Shown: piece after piece, positions 23,616 through 33,800 of the stretch
Layout of the letters: every line of letters starts with the position of its first letter
Position numbering within the stretch: position 1 is the stretch's first letter
Source of the DNA: Lepidostoma basale
Taxonomy: Eukaryota; Arthropoda; Insecta; Trichoptera; Lepidostomatidae
Direction: 5' to 3'
Length of the DNA stretch: 64,000 nt
NCBI GenBank assembly: GCA_022606425.2
Contig: JAHDVF020001051.1
Span: 1 to 64,000 of the forward strand
Position numbers and translations under genes: made by a program
Notes under the pieces: generated by a model
Database searches by the model: none
What the model was told of the DNA's origin: nothing
The model's input: the letters and a program-made list of their open reading frames with translations, nothing else

Positions 23616-24594
23616 GTTAAATAATTATTTGTCGATATTATTGACTATTAGAAGTATAATCCTTGTACGTTTTATCTTACTATTTATGATATGCCATCAT
23701 TGTTTTTATTTCATTTTAGTAATCTCCTAAATATTCATTTCAAACTCAGATAACGAGGAAGGAGCCTGCTAGATTGTGGTGTTTAGTAGCGTCGACGCAA
23801 TCAAATGCGAAGTTCATATATTGATCATCAATATGATGAGTTCATATTGATGATTCAATGTCCCTTTCAATTGAAAAAATAAAATTCTAATCTCCATTTC
23901 AGTCAAATATCTCGTTTAATATATTATAGTTTTGTCTTTTCCTCTTCTTTCCAGGTGTGCTAATTTTTGTTGAATTACTCGCAGCTGCATTTCCCTCGAT
24001 TACAATTCTCTAGACAGGATGTTCAGATACAAAATCAATACAAAATATATATATACAAAAAATATTTTTATTATTATTGCACTTATCATAATTATTATCA
24101 TATTAATTAATTTCTGCGGATAACAACACTTACCTATCTGTCATTTTAGCGTGAAAATGGCGCAAAATTATTACCTACTCCTTATATAGGTGTTACAAAC
24201 ATTTCAATACAATACATTATTTGTGTTTCTGCAGTGCTGGTATATCAATTTTACTCTGTCTAATCTCTCTCCTCGTGCCGGACCATTTCAAAAGTATGTA
24301 TTTGCATGGTTTTGAAAAATTGAGAATTTGTTAAGTTCACTTGATACAATAGTACTGACGGTGTTACAAATAAAAAACTATTAGACTTCATCGAGCAACA
24401 ATTAGTATTATGTATCAGCTCTAAAAAGAAATATTCTCTAGAATTATTATTATTTGGTTTTTACGCGATTCGAACTTAGTAATTTTACCTCACTTAAAAC
24501 TTTTAATGTGGGTACAAATAGTTCCGGGATAATGCGTAATAACTACCTCGAGGAAACGATAAAAAATAGCACCACACGAAATACTACAATAGTG

Positions 24595-25290
24595 AAATGA
24601 AGGAGGGAAAATCGAAGGATTTTCCATGAATAAAGATTCCGAATTAGCTACAACAGTCCAAACCTTTAAGGGTTCATCAGTTTTATCAAACGAAACTGAT
24701 ATTGTTGGAATTTTCCCAGTGAAAAGTTTAAATGCCCAATATTTACATGAAATTGTAAATAAAATGGTTAATGCTCTCAATAGCGTAGGTTATGAAATAT
24801 TATCCATAATCGGTGATAATAATCTAATTAATAGGAGTCTACTCAAAATACCGGGTGGCGGTGAGATGAAATCTTGTATTTCTTCACCTTTTGACTCGAA
24901 TAAAAAAAAAATTATTCCATTCGGTTAACATTAGAAATAATTGACTTAATACTAGGAATTCAACTTTTGCAATGTAAAATAAAGCATTTAGCTACAATTT
25001 ATGAAATGGAAAAAACATTGGCAATAAAGCAAGCACCAGCATTATCCCAGAAAACTTTGTACCCTACAAACTTAGGATGCCAAAATGTTAGTTTAGTTAT
25101 AAATTTATAAGCTGCTTTACAGACATATCATTTTTTAAAATTATTGTTGATTGGCTTTAATTTACTTTTGCCATTAGCCAAACCTATTGACAATTTAGAT
25201 AATATCAGTATAGAGTTTCTCACAAAATTTTGCGAATGGTTACAAGCATGGAATAGACAACCTGGTTGGAAATTAACCAAAGCAACATAT
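24595..25290 (+). pseudogene. P-element/THAP-type transposase fragment
   Basis: 24626-24928 encodes a segment with SVLSNETDIVGIFPVKSLN, then a helix-rich part and GYEILSIIGDNNLINRSLL, the pattern before the catalytic acidic residue in P/THAP9-type transposases. After a stop or frame change, further frames read KTLYPTNLGCQNVSL and NISIEFLTKFCEWLQAWN, matching the family's next region. The N-terminal THAP finger and C-terminus are missing. It is a dead fragment. P transposases cut DNA and use GTP; nothing here suggests activity. Confidence 0.7.
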
Positions 25291-25690
25291 TGGTGGCGGG
25301 TGACGGCGCAGCGTGGCGCAAGGCAGGTGTGAATGCGGGACGTGTCACGCGTGAGCACGTGGCGAAGAACGGTGCGGGATGCACTTGGTAGGCAGTGGCG
25401 AGGCAGACAGGTAGCGGCGCGGCTCGCGGTACGTATGTAGCGGCGTGGCGTGTGGTAGGTGTAGATGCGGGACGAGTCAGGCGTGAGCACGTGGCAAAGA
25501 GCGGCGCGGGGCAGGTGCGATAATCTCGATCGATGTGACGGGGCAGGAGTTGCAGCTAGCGCACTCGACTGCGCGCCCTGTGTGAGGAGCGAGAGCGGGT
25601 CGGTTGGGGCACGGCACTCGGCGGGGAGCGGAGCACTGTGTGAGGTCGACTGCTTGCGGCCGGAGTCGACAAGCGAATGACCACAGAAAA
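25290..25690. repeat. GC-rich degenerate repeat island
   Basis: Abruptly GC-rich in an AT-rich setting, with degenerate repeats of GCGTGAGCACGTGGC(A/G)AAGA, GGCGCGG and TGCGGGACG words. GTGAGCACGTGGC occurs at about 25349 and 25484. It interrupts the transposase remnant. Long minus-strand open frames across it are compositional. Confidence 0.6.
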
Positions 25691-25984
25691 CACTGGCGAA
25701 ATGGGGTAGCCTTTCCATGCTGAACCATGCTGCACATAATGGAGTGCCCTTGCTACCCTGTTGTGACATGCACGGATGGTTCGGGCATCCGGCAGTGCAG
25801 TGCAGTGCAGTTGGCGAACTTCTGAGAGCCCATGTTATTTGTCCGAGTTGCTCAGGACGAAGAAGATTTTTAGATTCCAAATTGCAGAGGTGAATTATCA
25901 CATGTAAAATATTGTGCATGCTTATACTATACAAAATACAAATATATATTTTAGATAAACTCAAGGCGTTGACACTTATATTTT

Positions 25985-26465
25985 TTATTGATGAATTTTT
26001 TTATGAATTAAAACCCTTTTTTCCACTTTTGAGTTTATTTTTCTCGACATGTTTCGAAGCCTTACACCTTCATCATGTTCATTTCTTCCGTACAATTATT
26101 AAAACCGTGAGATGGACCTTTTGCTAGAAATTCTCAATGTCCATTTGTTTTGTCTTAAAATATAAACTGTCCCCTTACTTAATCAATAGCCTTAGAAAAA
26201 TAAAACACCCTCAACTCAATACTTCCATCTAAAAAATCCTTTTAAAATTTAACCCATTGATGTATCTATTGCTATGTCCCTAGTACTCGCCACGTTAACT
26301 AACACATTTATATATGTTTCCAGGTTCTTGCACTCAGTTTGTAATAATTTTGATTAGTTTATATCGTTCTGATGATGAAGGTGTAAGCCTTCGAAACATG
26401 TCAAGAAAAATAAACTCAAAAGTGGAAAAAACAGTGTTTTAATTCATCAAAAATTCATCAAAAAA
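25985..26465. mobile_element. Inverted-repeat element with GAAGG...CCTTCGAAACATGTC hairpins
   Basis: About 90 bp at 25989-26078 is the reverse complement of about 26366-26463. Each arm carries a foldback motif CTGATGATGAAGG-loop-CCTTCGAAACATGTC (26369-26402 plus; 26046-26077 minus), then AATAAACTCAAAAGTGGAAAAA and a TTTTAATTCATC end. The CTGANGA...GAAAC arrangement resembles a hammerhead ribozyme core with one extra U. Penelope-like elements carry such ribozymes. No coding sequence. Confidence 0.5.
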
Positions 26466-26469
26466 AAAT

Positions 26470-27260
26470 ATAACATGTTTCTCTACTTTCAACCCAGATA
26501 CCATTTTTGTGCTCGGATTCTATTTTTGTTATTTTTTTTATTCACATACAATATAAATAAATGCTATTGGTATTGGCATTGGTATTCCCGTGAGTTAGGG
26601 TAACTTATTCAGGGACATAAGTGAAATATTTGAACATTTAAAGAAAATTATACATTGGTTTTAACATTTTAACCACTTAAGAAATATTGGCAGAAGGAAC
26701 TACATGCGACACTGTTTTTAGGGTATTTATTTTATGAGTTTTAATAACTTTCTCTTGGTCTAGGTCGTGTGATGTCCAGCCATCCCTCCATCTCTTCGGC
26801 GGCCTTCGTTGTGGCCTCTTGCTGCTGGGGATTTTAGGTCTTTAACATTTTTAGCAAGTCTGTCTGTTTTCTTTGCCGATTTTTTCTAACAATATTAAGG
26901 GAATCAGTAATATTTAATAAAGTGTATTAAAAACAATTACATTTTTTATTTCAACAACCCATTTTAAGTAATTATATTATAAAATGGTATGATTTACCTT
27001 CTTCAGTCCAAATTCGACGAAGCCCTGCCACGCGAGGTAATAACAAAAATTGTTGTAAATACAAACAGTGTGTTATAGAACTGAAATAAATTAAAGATAA
27101 ACAAATTTTTACCTAAATACATTTCGACTTTGAGTCCTCAAGTAATAACAATCATACCTGTGAGATTATAAATCAACTCTGGATGATTTTTAGAGCGTCA
27201 TATTTATAAAGCAATCTTCTCAGGGGTGCTGTAAAAAATGCTCCATTTCATGACAATAAC
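26470..27260. other. AT-rich intergenic
   Basis: 26755-26850 on minus weakly resembles an Arg-rich RT tail, too short to assign. Nothing else recognised. Confidence 0.4.
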
Positions 27261-27264
27261 AACA

Positions 27265-28020
27265 ACAAACCGTCACGCCGTTTCTCCGCAGGGGTAGGCA
27301 GAGAGAATGGACCGCCACACTTTTCTATCCTGACACTTCTATAGCTTCCTTCACATTTCATACAACGAGTCATACACGCACGTCAATTCCTCCGACTTCT
27401 AACATGACCAACCTTTAAAATTTGATTAATTTGGTCATGCCATGTTTTCCTCGGTCTGCCTCGACTCCGTACTCCATTTACATAATTAATGTATACTTTC
27501 TTAACCATTTTTTCTCGATCCATGCACTCCATATGTTCGGACCAACGGAGGGATCCTTTCATAATTTTATTCATAATACCTTCTGCTGCTCTACATTCCT
27601 TTCTTATTTCAGCATTTACGGTTCTGTCGTACTCGTACATCGTTCTAGCACACATAAGTCTTAGGGATCTCATCTCTATCACATTTATTCAGCTCTCATC
27701 CTTCTTCTGCCAGTTCCATGCTTCGCTTCCATACATAAAGGTTGCGATCAGAACTGCATTTTCTCTTTCATTGATAAACTATTGTTTTCAAAAACTATTT
27801 TTAAAGCTCCATTCACTTTGTTATCCACACCAACCCTTCTTTCGACGTCACTATCCGTTCGGCCATCCGCTGTGAACATGCTACCTAAATGCACAAATTC
27901 CCTCACCTGTTCCAAGTTCTCTTCGTTCACACTTATATTACAAACTGTCCTTTGCTCTTCTCTTTCAAAAACCATCACCTTTGACTTTCTGCCATTCATC
28001 ATTAAATCATTTTTTATAAG
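27265..28020 (-). pseudogene. RTE-like RT C-terminal half and 3' end
   Basis: Minus strand, in two frames. 28002 downward reads MNGRKSKVMVFE, FVHLGSMFTADGRTDSDVERRVG and NKVNGALK. 27682 downward reads [38 protein letters not shown] and [16 protein letters not shown]. It ends in the family 3' terminus (GTGTGGCGGTCCATTCTCTC on minus) and a (GTT)n-type tail. The catalytic FADD region is absent and frames are broken: a 5'-truncated copy. Confidence 0.75.
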
Positions 28021-28302
28021 GGCTAATTAAACAGTTAATATAAGGGCTGCATCTGACGCAGTCGATCAATATTTATATCAAGATATGACCATTTGAAAAG
28101 TGCATTTTGAATCTAGAGGACGGGTTCTCAATGCATTTGAGTTCTGCAGGAAGATTGATGGGCTGCAATCGCAAAGCCTCAGTCGCCAAATTTTTTGCGA
28201 GGACAGCATTTCGGCACAAACAATCTATCCAACGCAGAAGACTGATCGCAATAAACTGTTCAAACCGATGAATGAACGGTTCATTGCTATCCATTCATAT
28301 GG

Positions 28303-28640
28303 ATGAATGGATCTAGCATCAGGTTTGAGAGTTCGTTTCGATACCTTGGTGTCCAGGTCGACATGTCACTCTTCTTCCTGGGTCGTATCAAGGCTTTGTC
28401 GAAGAGGTCTGCGCATCTATTTATGCAGGTCATGCGCCTCAGCACTGTGGCGTGGGGCCTCCGATCACCCGCGACCCGACTACTATACAAGGCTGTGTAT
28501 GTGACGAGAGTCACATACGTGGCCGTAATGTGGTCGGGTCACCTTGCGGTTTGGACGGTGTCCTCCACACTGCTGAGGGGCCAAAGCGTCCCTCTTCTTG
28601 CCCTCACCGGTGCCTACAGGACTGCGACTCCTGTGGCAGT
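28303..28640 (+). pseudogene. R1-clade retrotransposon RT tail fragment
   Basis: Plus frame with FRYLGVQVD, WGLRSPATRLLYKAVYVTRV, then LRGQSVPLLALTGAYRTATP. The ALTGAYRT motif is characteristic of R1-like polyproteins downstream of RT. R1 elements usually target rDNA, so this is a dispersed dead copy. At about 28640 it switches to CR1-type sequence. Confidence 0.75.
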
Positions 28641-28800
28641 TTTTTTAGATTAATCAGGCGATATTTTGAGAACTCGTCCGTACTGGGGGATGTTGATCTT
28701 TTTGTCCCTGATCTCCGACAGTGACAGCATAGATTGTTTTTACATACCGGCTGCCAGAACAAACCTGCCTCTGGTGACACCAGAGGGAAGAGCAAGTTAG
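28640..28800 (+). pseudogene. CR1-type 3' coding end fused to the R1 fragment
   Basis: Reads FFRLIRRYFENSSVLGDVDL then FVPDLRQ, matching the C-terminus of the LINE at 55.8-59.7 kb ([29 protein letters not shown]). It is followed by similar HRLF and C-rich residues after a stop. It forms a chimera with the upstream R1 piece. Confidence 0.75.
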
Positions 28801-29026
28801 TCTGCTGAATATATGAATATATTACAAATAAAAAATACATTTTTTTTAACATAATACTAACTAACTAACTAACCATCACGCCGTTTCCCCGAAAGGGTAG
28901 ACAGAAAGAAACGGCGTGATGGTTAGTTAGTTAGTTAGTTAGTTAGTATTATGTTAAAAAAAAAAGTATTTTTTATTTGTAATATATTCATATATTCAGC
29001 AGACTAACTTGCTCTTCCCTCTGGTG
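28778..29026. repeat. 249 bp near-perfect palindrome
   Basis: Left arm 28778-28886 (CACCAGAGGGAAGAGC...CGCCGTTT) is the reverse complement of 28909-29026, apart from the lengths of the TTAG and A runs and one A. The 22 bp loop plus inner arms are the 3' end of the RTE-like family (CCCCGAAAGGGTAGACAG). The left outer arm is the tail of the CR1 fragment. Could extrude a long hairpin. Confidence 0.9.
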
Positions 29027-29164
29027 AAATACAAATACATATATTATATTTGTAAAGAAGTTTATGTTTTTTAATTGTTGTGAAAAAGTTTTTAAACATA
29101 ATGGATTAAATTACTGAAAGTTTAGGCATTAACATTGTGGAATTCCATAGTAATATAATACTTT

Positions 29165-29511
29165 AGGAATTAAAAAACTTTGTTTAATCCATTATTTTTT
29201 TATAAAAAAGATAAAAAAATGTATGTTTTTCTAAATTTCGTTTTTTTTAAATTATGTTATCACATGTATTATTATTATTTATTATTTCTTACTGTTAAAA
29301 CATAATTATTAGTACCTACTTATAACAAATAGCCCAGGTTAATTTTTAAATTTGAATTATTATATGGAAATTTAAACGCTTTTTTTATTAGTCTTTCTTT
29401 GTTTAGTTTTTGTTATATTTTTACACCTGAAGATGGAGGTATCCTCCGAAACATGTCGTGTTTTTATAAATATTTTTATTATAAAATAGTGGATTAAAAA
29501 AGTTTTTTAAT
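29165..29511. mobile_element. Inverted-repeat element with CCTCCGAAACATGTC hairpin
   Basis: GGAATTAAAAAACTTTGTTTAATCC near 29168 is the inverse of GGATTAAAAAAGTTTTTTAATTCC near 29483. Next to the right arm is the foldback motif CTGAAGATGGAGG-TAT-CCTCCGAAACATGTC at 29427-29457, the same architecture as the element at 25985-26465. Confidence 0.45.
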
Positions 29512-29769
29512 TCCCACAGTATATAATGGATTAATATTGTTAAAAATGTATACATTTGATATAGCCATGTTTCATGGCATAATAGGTGAGATTGCACTAG
29601 ACAAATTTTACATGACCGAAACTACGTTTTCTCCCTGGAGGCTTGTTTGATCTTAGTTAAGTTTAATTTTAATTAGTGATAAGACTATGAAAAACAATAA
29701 TAGTGGATAGGAAAAACAATAATAGTGTTTAAAGAAGTGAAGTGACAATTTGGTGATAATAACAAAATA

Positions 29770-30040
29770 GCGTTCTGCCCCGGTATCGCAATTCAGTTAG
29801 GTACTGCCGGGCCGAATTCTTTCGTGAGTGGCCACACTTTGCGGGGGGGATGACCTCACCCCCCCACCCTGCGGATGGAGTCCGCGCTCGACGAGCCAGT
29901 GAGTGAGTCACCGCCCTTCGGTGGAAGGAACATCTCTCCCCGGCCGAACGCGCGCCGGGGAGATATTCTGAAAAGATCGCGAAAGTGAGATACCGGACTT
30001 CGGTGGAGATAATCCGAAGAAAAATATCGCGATAGACGTG
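29770..30040. other. Run of strong short hairpins
   Basis: Several adjacent foldbacks lie in a GC-rich segment: GGGGGG-atgacctca-CCCCCC, CACCG-CCCTT-CGGTG, TCTCCCCGGC-cgaacgc-GCCGGGGAGA, and CTTCGG with CCGAAG. It looks like a structured RNA leader, either of a retroelement or of the downstream gene. No coding frame is credible. Confidence 0.4.
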
Positions 30041-30099
30041 CTGCATGGTGCCGGCTGCGTCAGCTTATAATCATTGGGGCCTGATGCTGGCCACGGCTG

Positions 30100-30251
30100 T
30101 CTCAGCGAAGGAGATCAGACCGCCTCGCTTCCTCGCTCTTCCTCGAACGTCCATCGTGGTGCGGACGCCATGTGCTGGCTAGCTCGCCGACTTCGTAGAT
30201 CGTCGTTAGTGCCGTTTCAGTGACGGATTAGTTTTGGCCAACGAATAGCAA
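30100..30251 (+). other. hig: Possible 5' non-coding exon of hig
   Basis: Ends in a strong donor GCAA|GTAAGT at 30251/30252, about 0.5 kb upstream of the first coding exon, with no conserved frame. The start is unknown. The acceptor would be one of the AGs between 30480 and 30755. Inference only. Confidence 0.3.
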
Positions 30252-30755
30252 GTAAGTCCTCTTTAGTTTATAAGTAATCTTGTTGCTTTCTTTTTGTTAT
30301 ATTGTATGTTTGTGTGTTTAAATATAATTGTAAATAGTAAATATTGGTTTCAATCTCATATCACTATACATCCCGGAGCATCTTAGAGATCGAATACTGA
30401 TGATACATTAGCGAATCACATGGGCATGGAACACGTTGAACACGTTTTTTACGATATATTTTACGACATTTGACTGGACCCAGATTCATAAATTTAACAT
30501 TCCGGCTTGTCTACCATAGACTTCGAGACGGCATTGGGGATGAATGTTAGAATGAGGGTTAAACATTATCTCTGGTTAAGGGTAGCTGTCATTATTAAGC
30601 GCGCACTGCGGAATGTTTATTGGAAAAGTCTTGCGATAATCGATCTGCAAAATCCTTATATATTATGTATTTACTCAATAAAATATAAATTCACGCTATT
30701 CTATAATTTTCGGAATTGGTTTACTGGATTCCCCCGCGGAGGCTGTAATTGTGAG

Positions 30756-30879
30756 ATGTACGTGTACATCTGTATCCTTGTAAAGTGCGTGTGCCTTTTT
30801 GCTTTATGCGCCCTAACGGATGAATTACCCACGACTTCTTCAGATGCACCTGTTACGTATTCCACTATCCCCGATGATG
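30756..30879 (+). CDS. hig: hig exon 1 (start, signal peptide)
   Basis: 41 codons plus one base. Hydrophobic leader, then a Ser/Thr-rich stretch ([16 protein letters not shown]). Donor GATG|GTAAGA. Confidence 0.85.
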
Positions 30880-33800
30880 GTAAGATTAATATAAACTGAC
30901 ATTGTCCCATTGTCTTTTTTTTATATGCTGAACCCAAGGTTAACCGTTAATTTACTATATTTTCAGATCAATTCAAGTGTTCTGTGCCAGATGTAATAGT
31001 TAATGGAACTATTTTGGACAAATCCCATTTTCAATCGGATTATACTTCTGTATCAGAGGTGAATAATATTGTTTTTAATAGGCACGAGTGAAATTTAATG
31101 TGTCGTATTTTATCATTCTTTACAACATCCAACCATTGTTTGCTAATCAATATGAAATATTTTTTAAAGTAAGAAAAGTAAATATGTATTTCTAATTGAA
31201 CAGTACCCACTGGATTTTGAATCGGAATCTTGTTAGAATCTATATGAATATATTTTCCTTTAATAACTTAAATATATTTTTCAATAGATAAAGTTTCCTG
31301 GAATTGTTGGACCTCTACAAGAACGTGTCATTTGTAAGATTAAATGTATTGACGGGCAATGGGTTGGACCATTGTGTGCCATCAACGAAGGTAAAGTGGC
31401 TAACTTTCTATCGGAATTATAACTAAGTAATTCCAAGTGCGTATTTATGATTAAAATGTTCTGCAATTGTTCTCAAAAGTGAATTTTATAATTAATCATA
31501 ATTTATTTTAAATATATATATGTATATACAACTTTAATTAACTTTTAAATTTTCTTTGTCTTCATTCTGTGTATAAATAAGAAGTATGAAATATATGTAT
31601 ATTTTTAATTATTCATTTGTGAATACTTTTTGATGAATGATTACAATGCGTATGTATAAAATAAATATTCGTTTCTTGTACAGTAGAACTCCAATTATCC
31701 AAATCAATTGGGACCGGACCCCATTCGGATAATCAAAACTTGGGATAGTTAGATTTTTTTCTCCGAAAAAAGTCTATATTAATTAATTACTGTATGTTTG
31801 TTGAAAATGGGAGAAAATAACTATTTTTGAAGAAAAATGACTTTTACATGTTAAGCGTAGCCACAAGTGCTGTACATTGTACAGTATGTATGCACCGTAC
31901 TGTAAATGAAAGTCATTGCTTGCTGAACATCTCGGTCAGAGATGAAATCATTATTTTGCTCTGTACTTTTCCGTCTTATTTTTTCCCCCCTGAAATCCTG
32001 AAGGCGATTCGGATAGTCTTTGAGTTCGGATAATTGGAGTTCTACTGTATCAGGAAACAATAGTGTTCACAATATCTTCAATTTAAGAATGGATTTGCGT
32101 ATATTCTCAAACTTATTAAAATCTCCTTTAATGTATTAATAGAATATACTGATTGCTTTAGTAATCAATTTTTTAAATATCAAATCATCTCACCTTGTGA
32201 TGGAAAACACAGCAATTTATAAACTATAAAAAACAGGATATTTTCTTATTTCTATTACACCATTAGTATGAACACTGTCAATTTATACAATAGATCACTT
32301 TTTGGTTTTATGTAGTTTGCGTTATCACGTTTATTCTTTAACACGTTGAATGCGAGGCACTGACCGGGACAGTGGTAAAGAGAGAACGGAAACGGTGGAC
32401 CCCTGTCCAGGTCAGACTCTATACCATTTGGTTTCAAAGCTCTGACACGAAAGGCTGACATGAACTGATGAACTTTTACCTGATGGCCAAACCCCCTCCT
32501 ACTTACTTAAAACTGAACAGTATAGGGCCTGATCTGGACAGGTGTGCGCCTGGTCGGTGCTCCGCAGTCAATGTGTTAACCAACGCCATGGCGATCATCG
32601 AATTATCAAGGAGAGCGATGTATTTATTATGTATGCTTGATGTAGAAACATTTTTTATTAAAATATTTTCGAATGTATAAATGCAAATTATGAAATCATT
32701 TTGAGGTTATGTAAATTTTGATATACTCGTATGCTCTGTGCAGATGAGAGTTGATTAAAATTTTGTCTCTTAAGAGTATAAAACAAAAATAATGAGTGTT
32801 GAATTAATAGTAGAAATAATTTAAGTAAAATAATGTTGGAGTTCTGGAAATTAGCCCTTTTATATTATTTTTCATTATAATAGTTATGTAATTTTGTATT
32901 TTTATATAATGTATATAAATCATTAGTTTTTCTTCTCAATATTTTACAGAAGGGAGATTTCAACCAATTTTCCGGGAATGTTCTATACCACAGTCAGATA
33001 GTTCCCATATATTTCTCACCTTTAGAAACCGAAGTATTTCGGTAAGTTGTCACCTGTTAAAATTTTTATTTTATAAATGAAATAAATACTTAGTGGTTGC
33101 TTTTGTGTGCTCTATGGGGTTCGCAATCTCTTGAAAGACTCGCAATCGTCCACATTTACCTGCATTTTAAAATCACATAAAATCAGCCACCACTGTTGGA
33201 TACTAATTGCAAGAAATTGTGAACCCCTTAACTGGTACCTAATAATAGTGAATATACATTTTATTAAGGCAATATAAAGAACCAATATTGATATTCTAGG
33301 ATATTTCTTCTGTTTTTTATGTGTGCAGAGTTTAATGTGAATAATGTTTTTAGCCAAATTTAAAATTTTCTCACGGGTCGGTAATACAAGCAAGATGTGA
33401 GGAAATAGGGAAGTTCAAATTACTGGGAGAGAGCTCTATTGGCTGCAGCAACGGAGATTGGAACAACAAGCTTCCTACATGTGTCCCCACCTCTCTGCTA
33501 ACTAATTTTACAGGTTACTTTTTGACACAGTTCTAATTTAAACATATATATATTGCGATACCTGTCTCAAAATGCAGTTATAAATTTGTGCATGTCTAGT
33601 AATAGAGAATTTATTTTCACTGATTACAAATCTAGATAGGTTGGATGAGTTTAACATTTGTATCAAGAGCTTAAAATGCTTTTGTTGTAGTTTATTGAAA
33701 TGTTTAAATTTGAATGTACATCAAGCATAATATTTATAAAGACAGTATTATTCCTTCAACCAGTGATTCCTAGCATGAACAATATCAGATTGAAGTTACT

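Noticed and set aside
25128..25964. 278-residue minus-strand open frame
   Set aside because: It crosses the antisense of the P-type transposase remnant, the GC-rich repeat island and unrelated AT-rich DNA. Residue composition follows the repeat. No domain.
28073..28294. 73-residue minus-strand frame
   Set aside because: Lies between two transposon fragments; no domain or start context.
29729..30046. 105-residue minus-strand frame over the hairpin region
   Set aside because: Composition mirrors the hairpins. No motif, no splice context.
30507..30755. Upstream extension of the first hig exon to an earlier Met
   Set aside because: It would put about 80 residues without domain before an obvious signal peptide. 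The ATG at 30756 is preferred.
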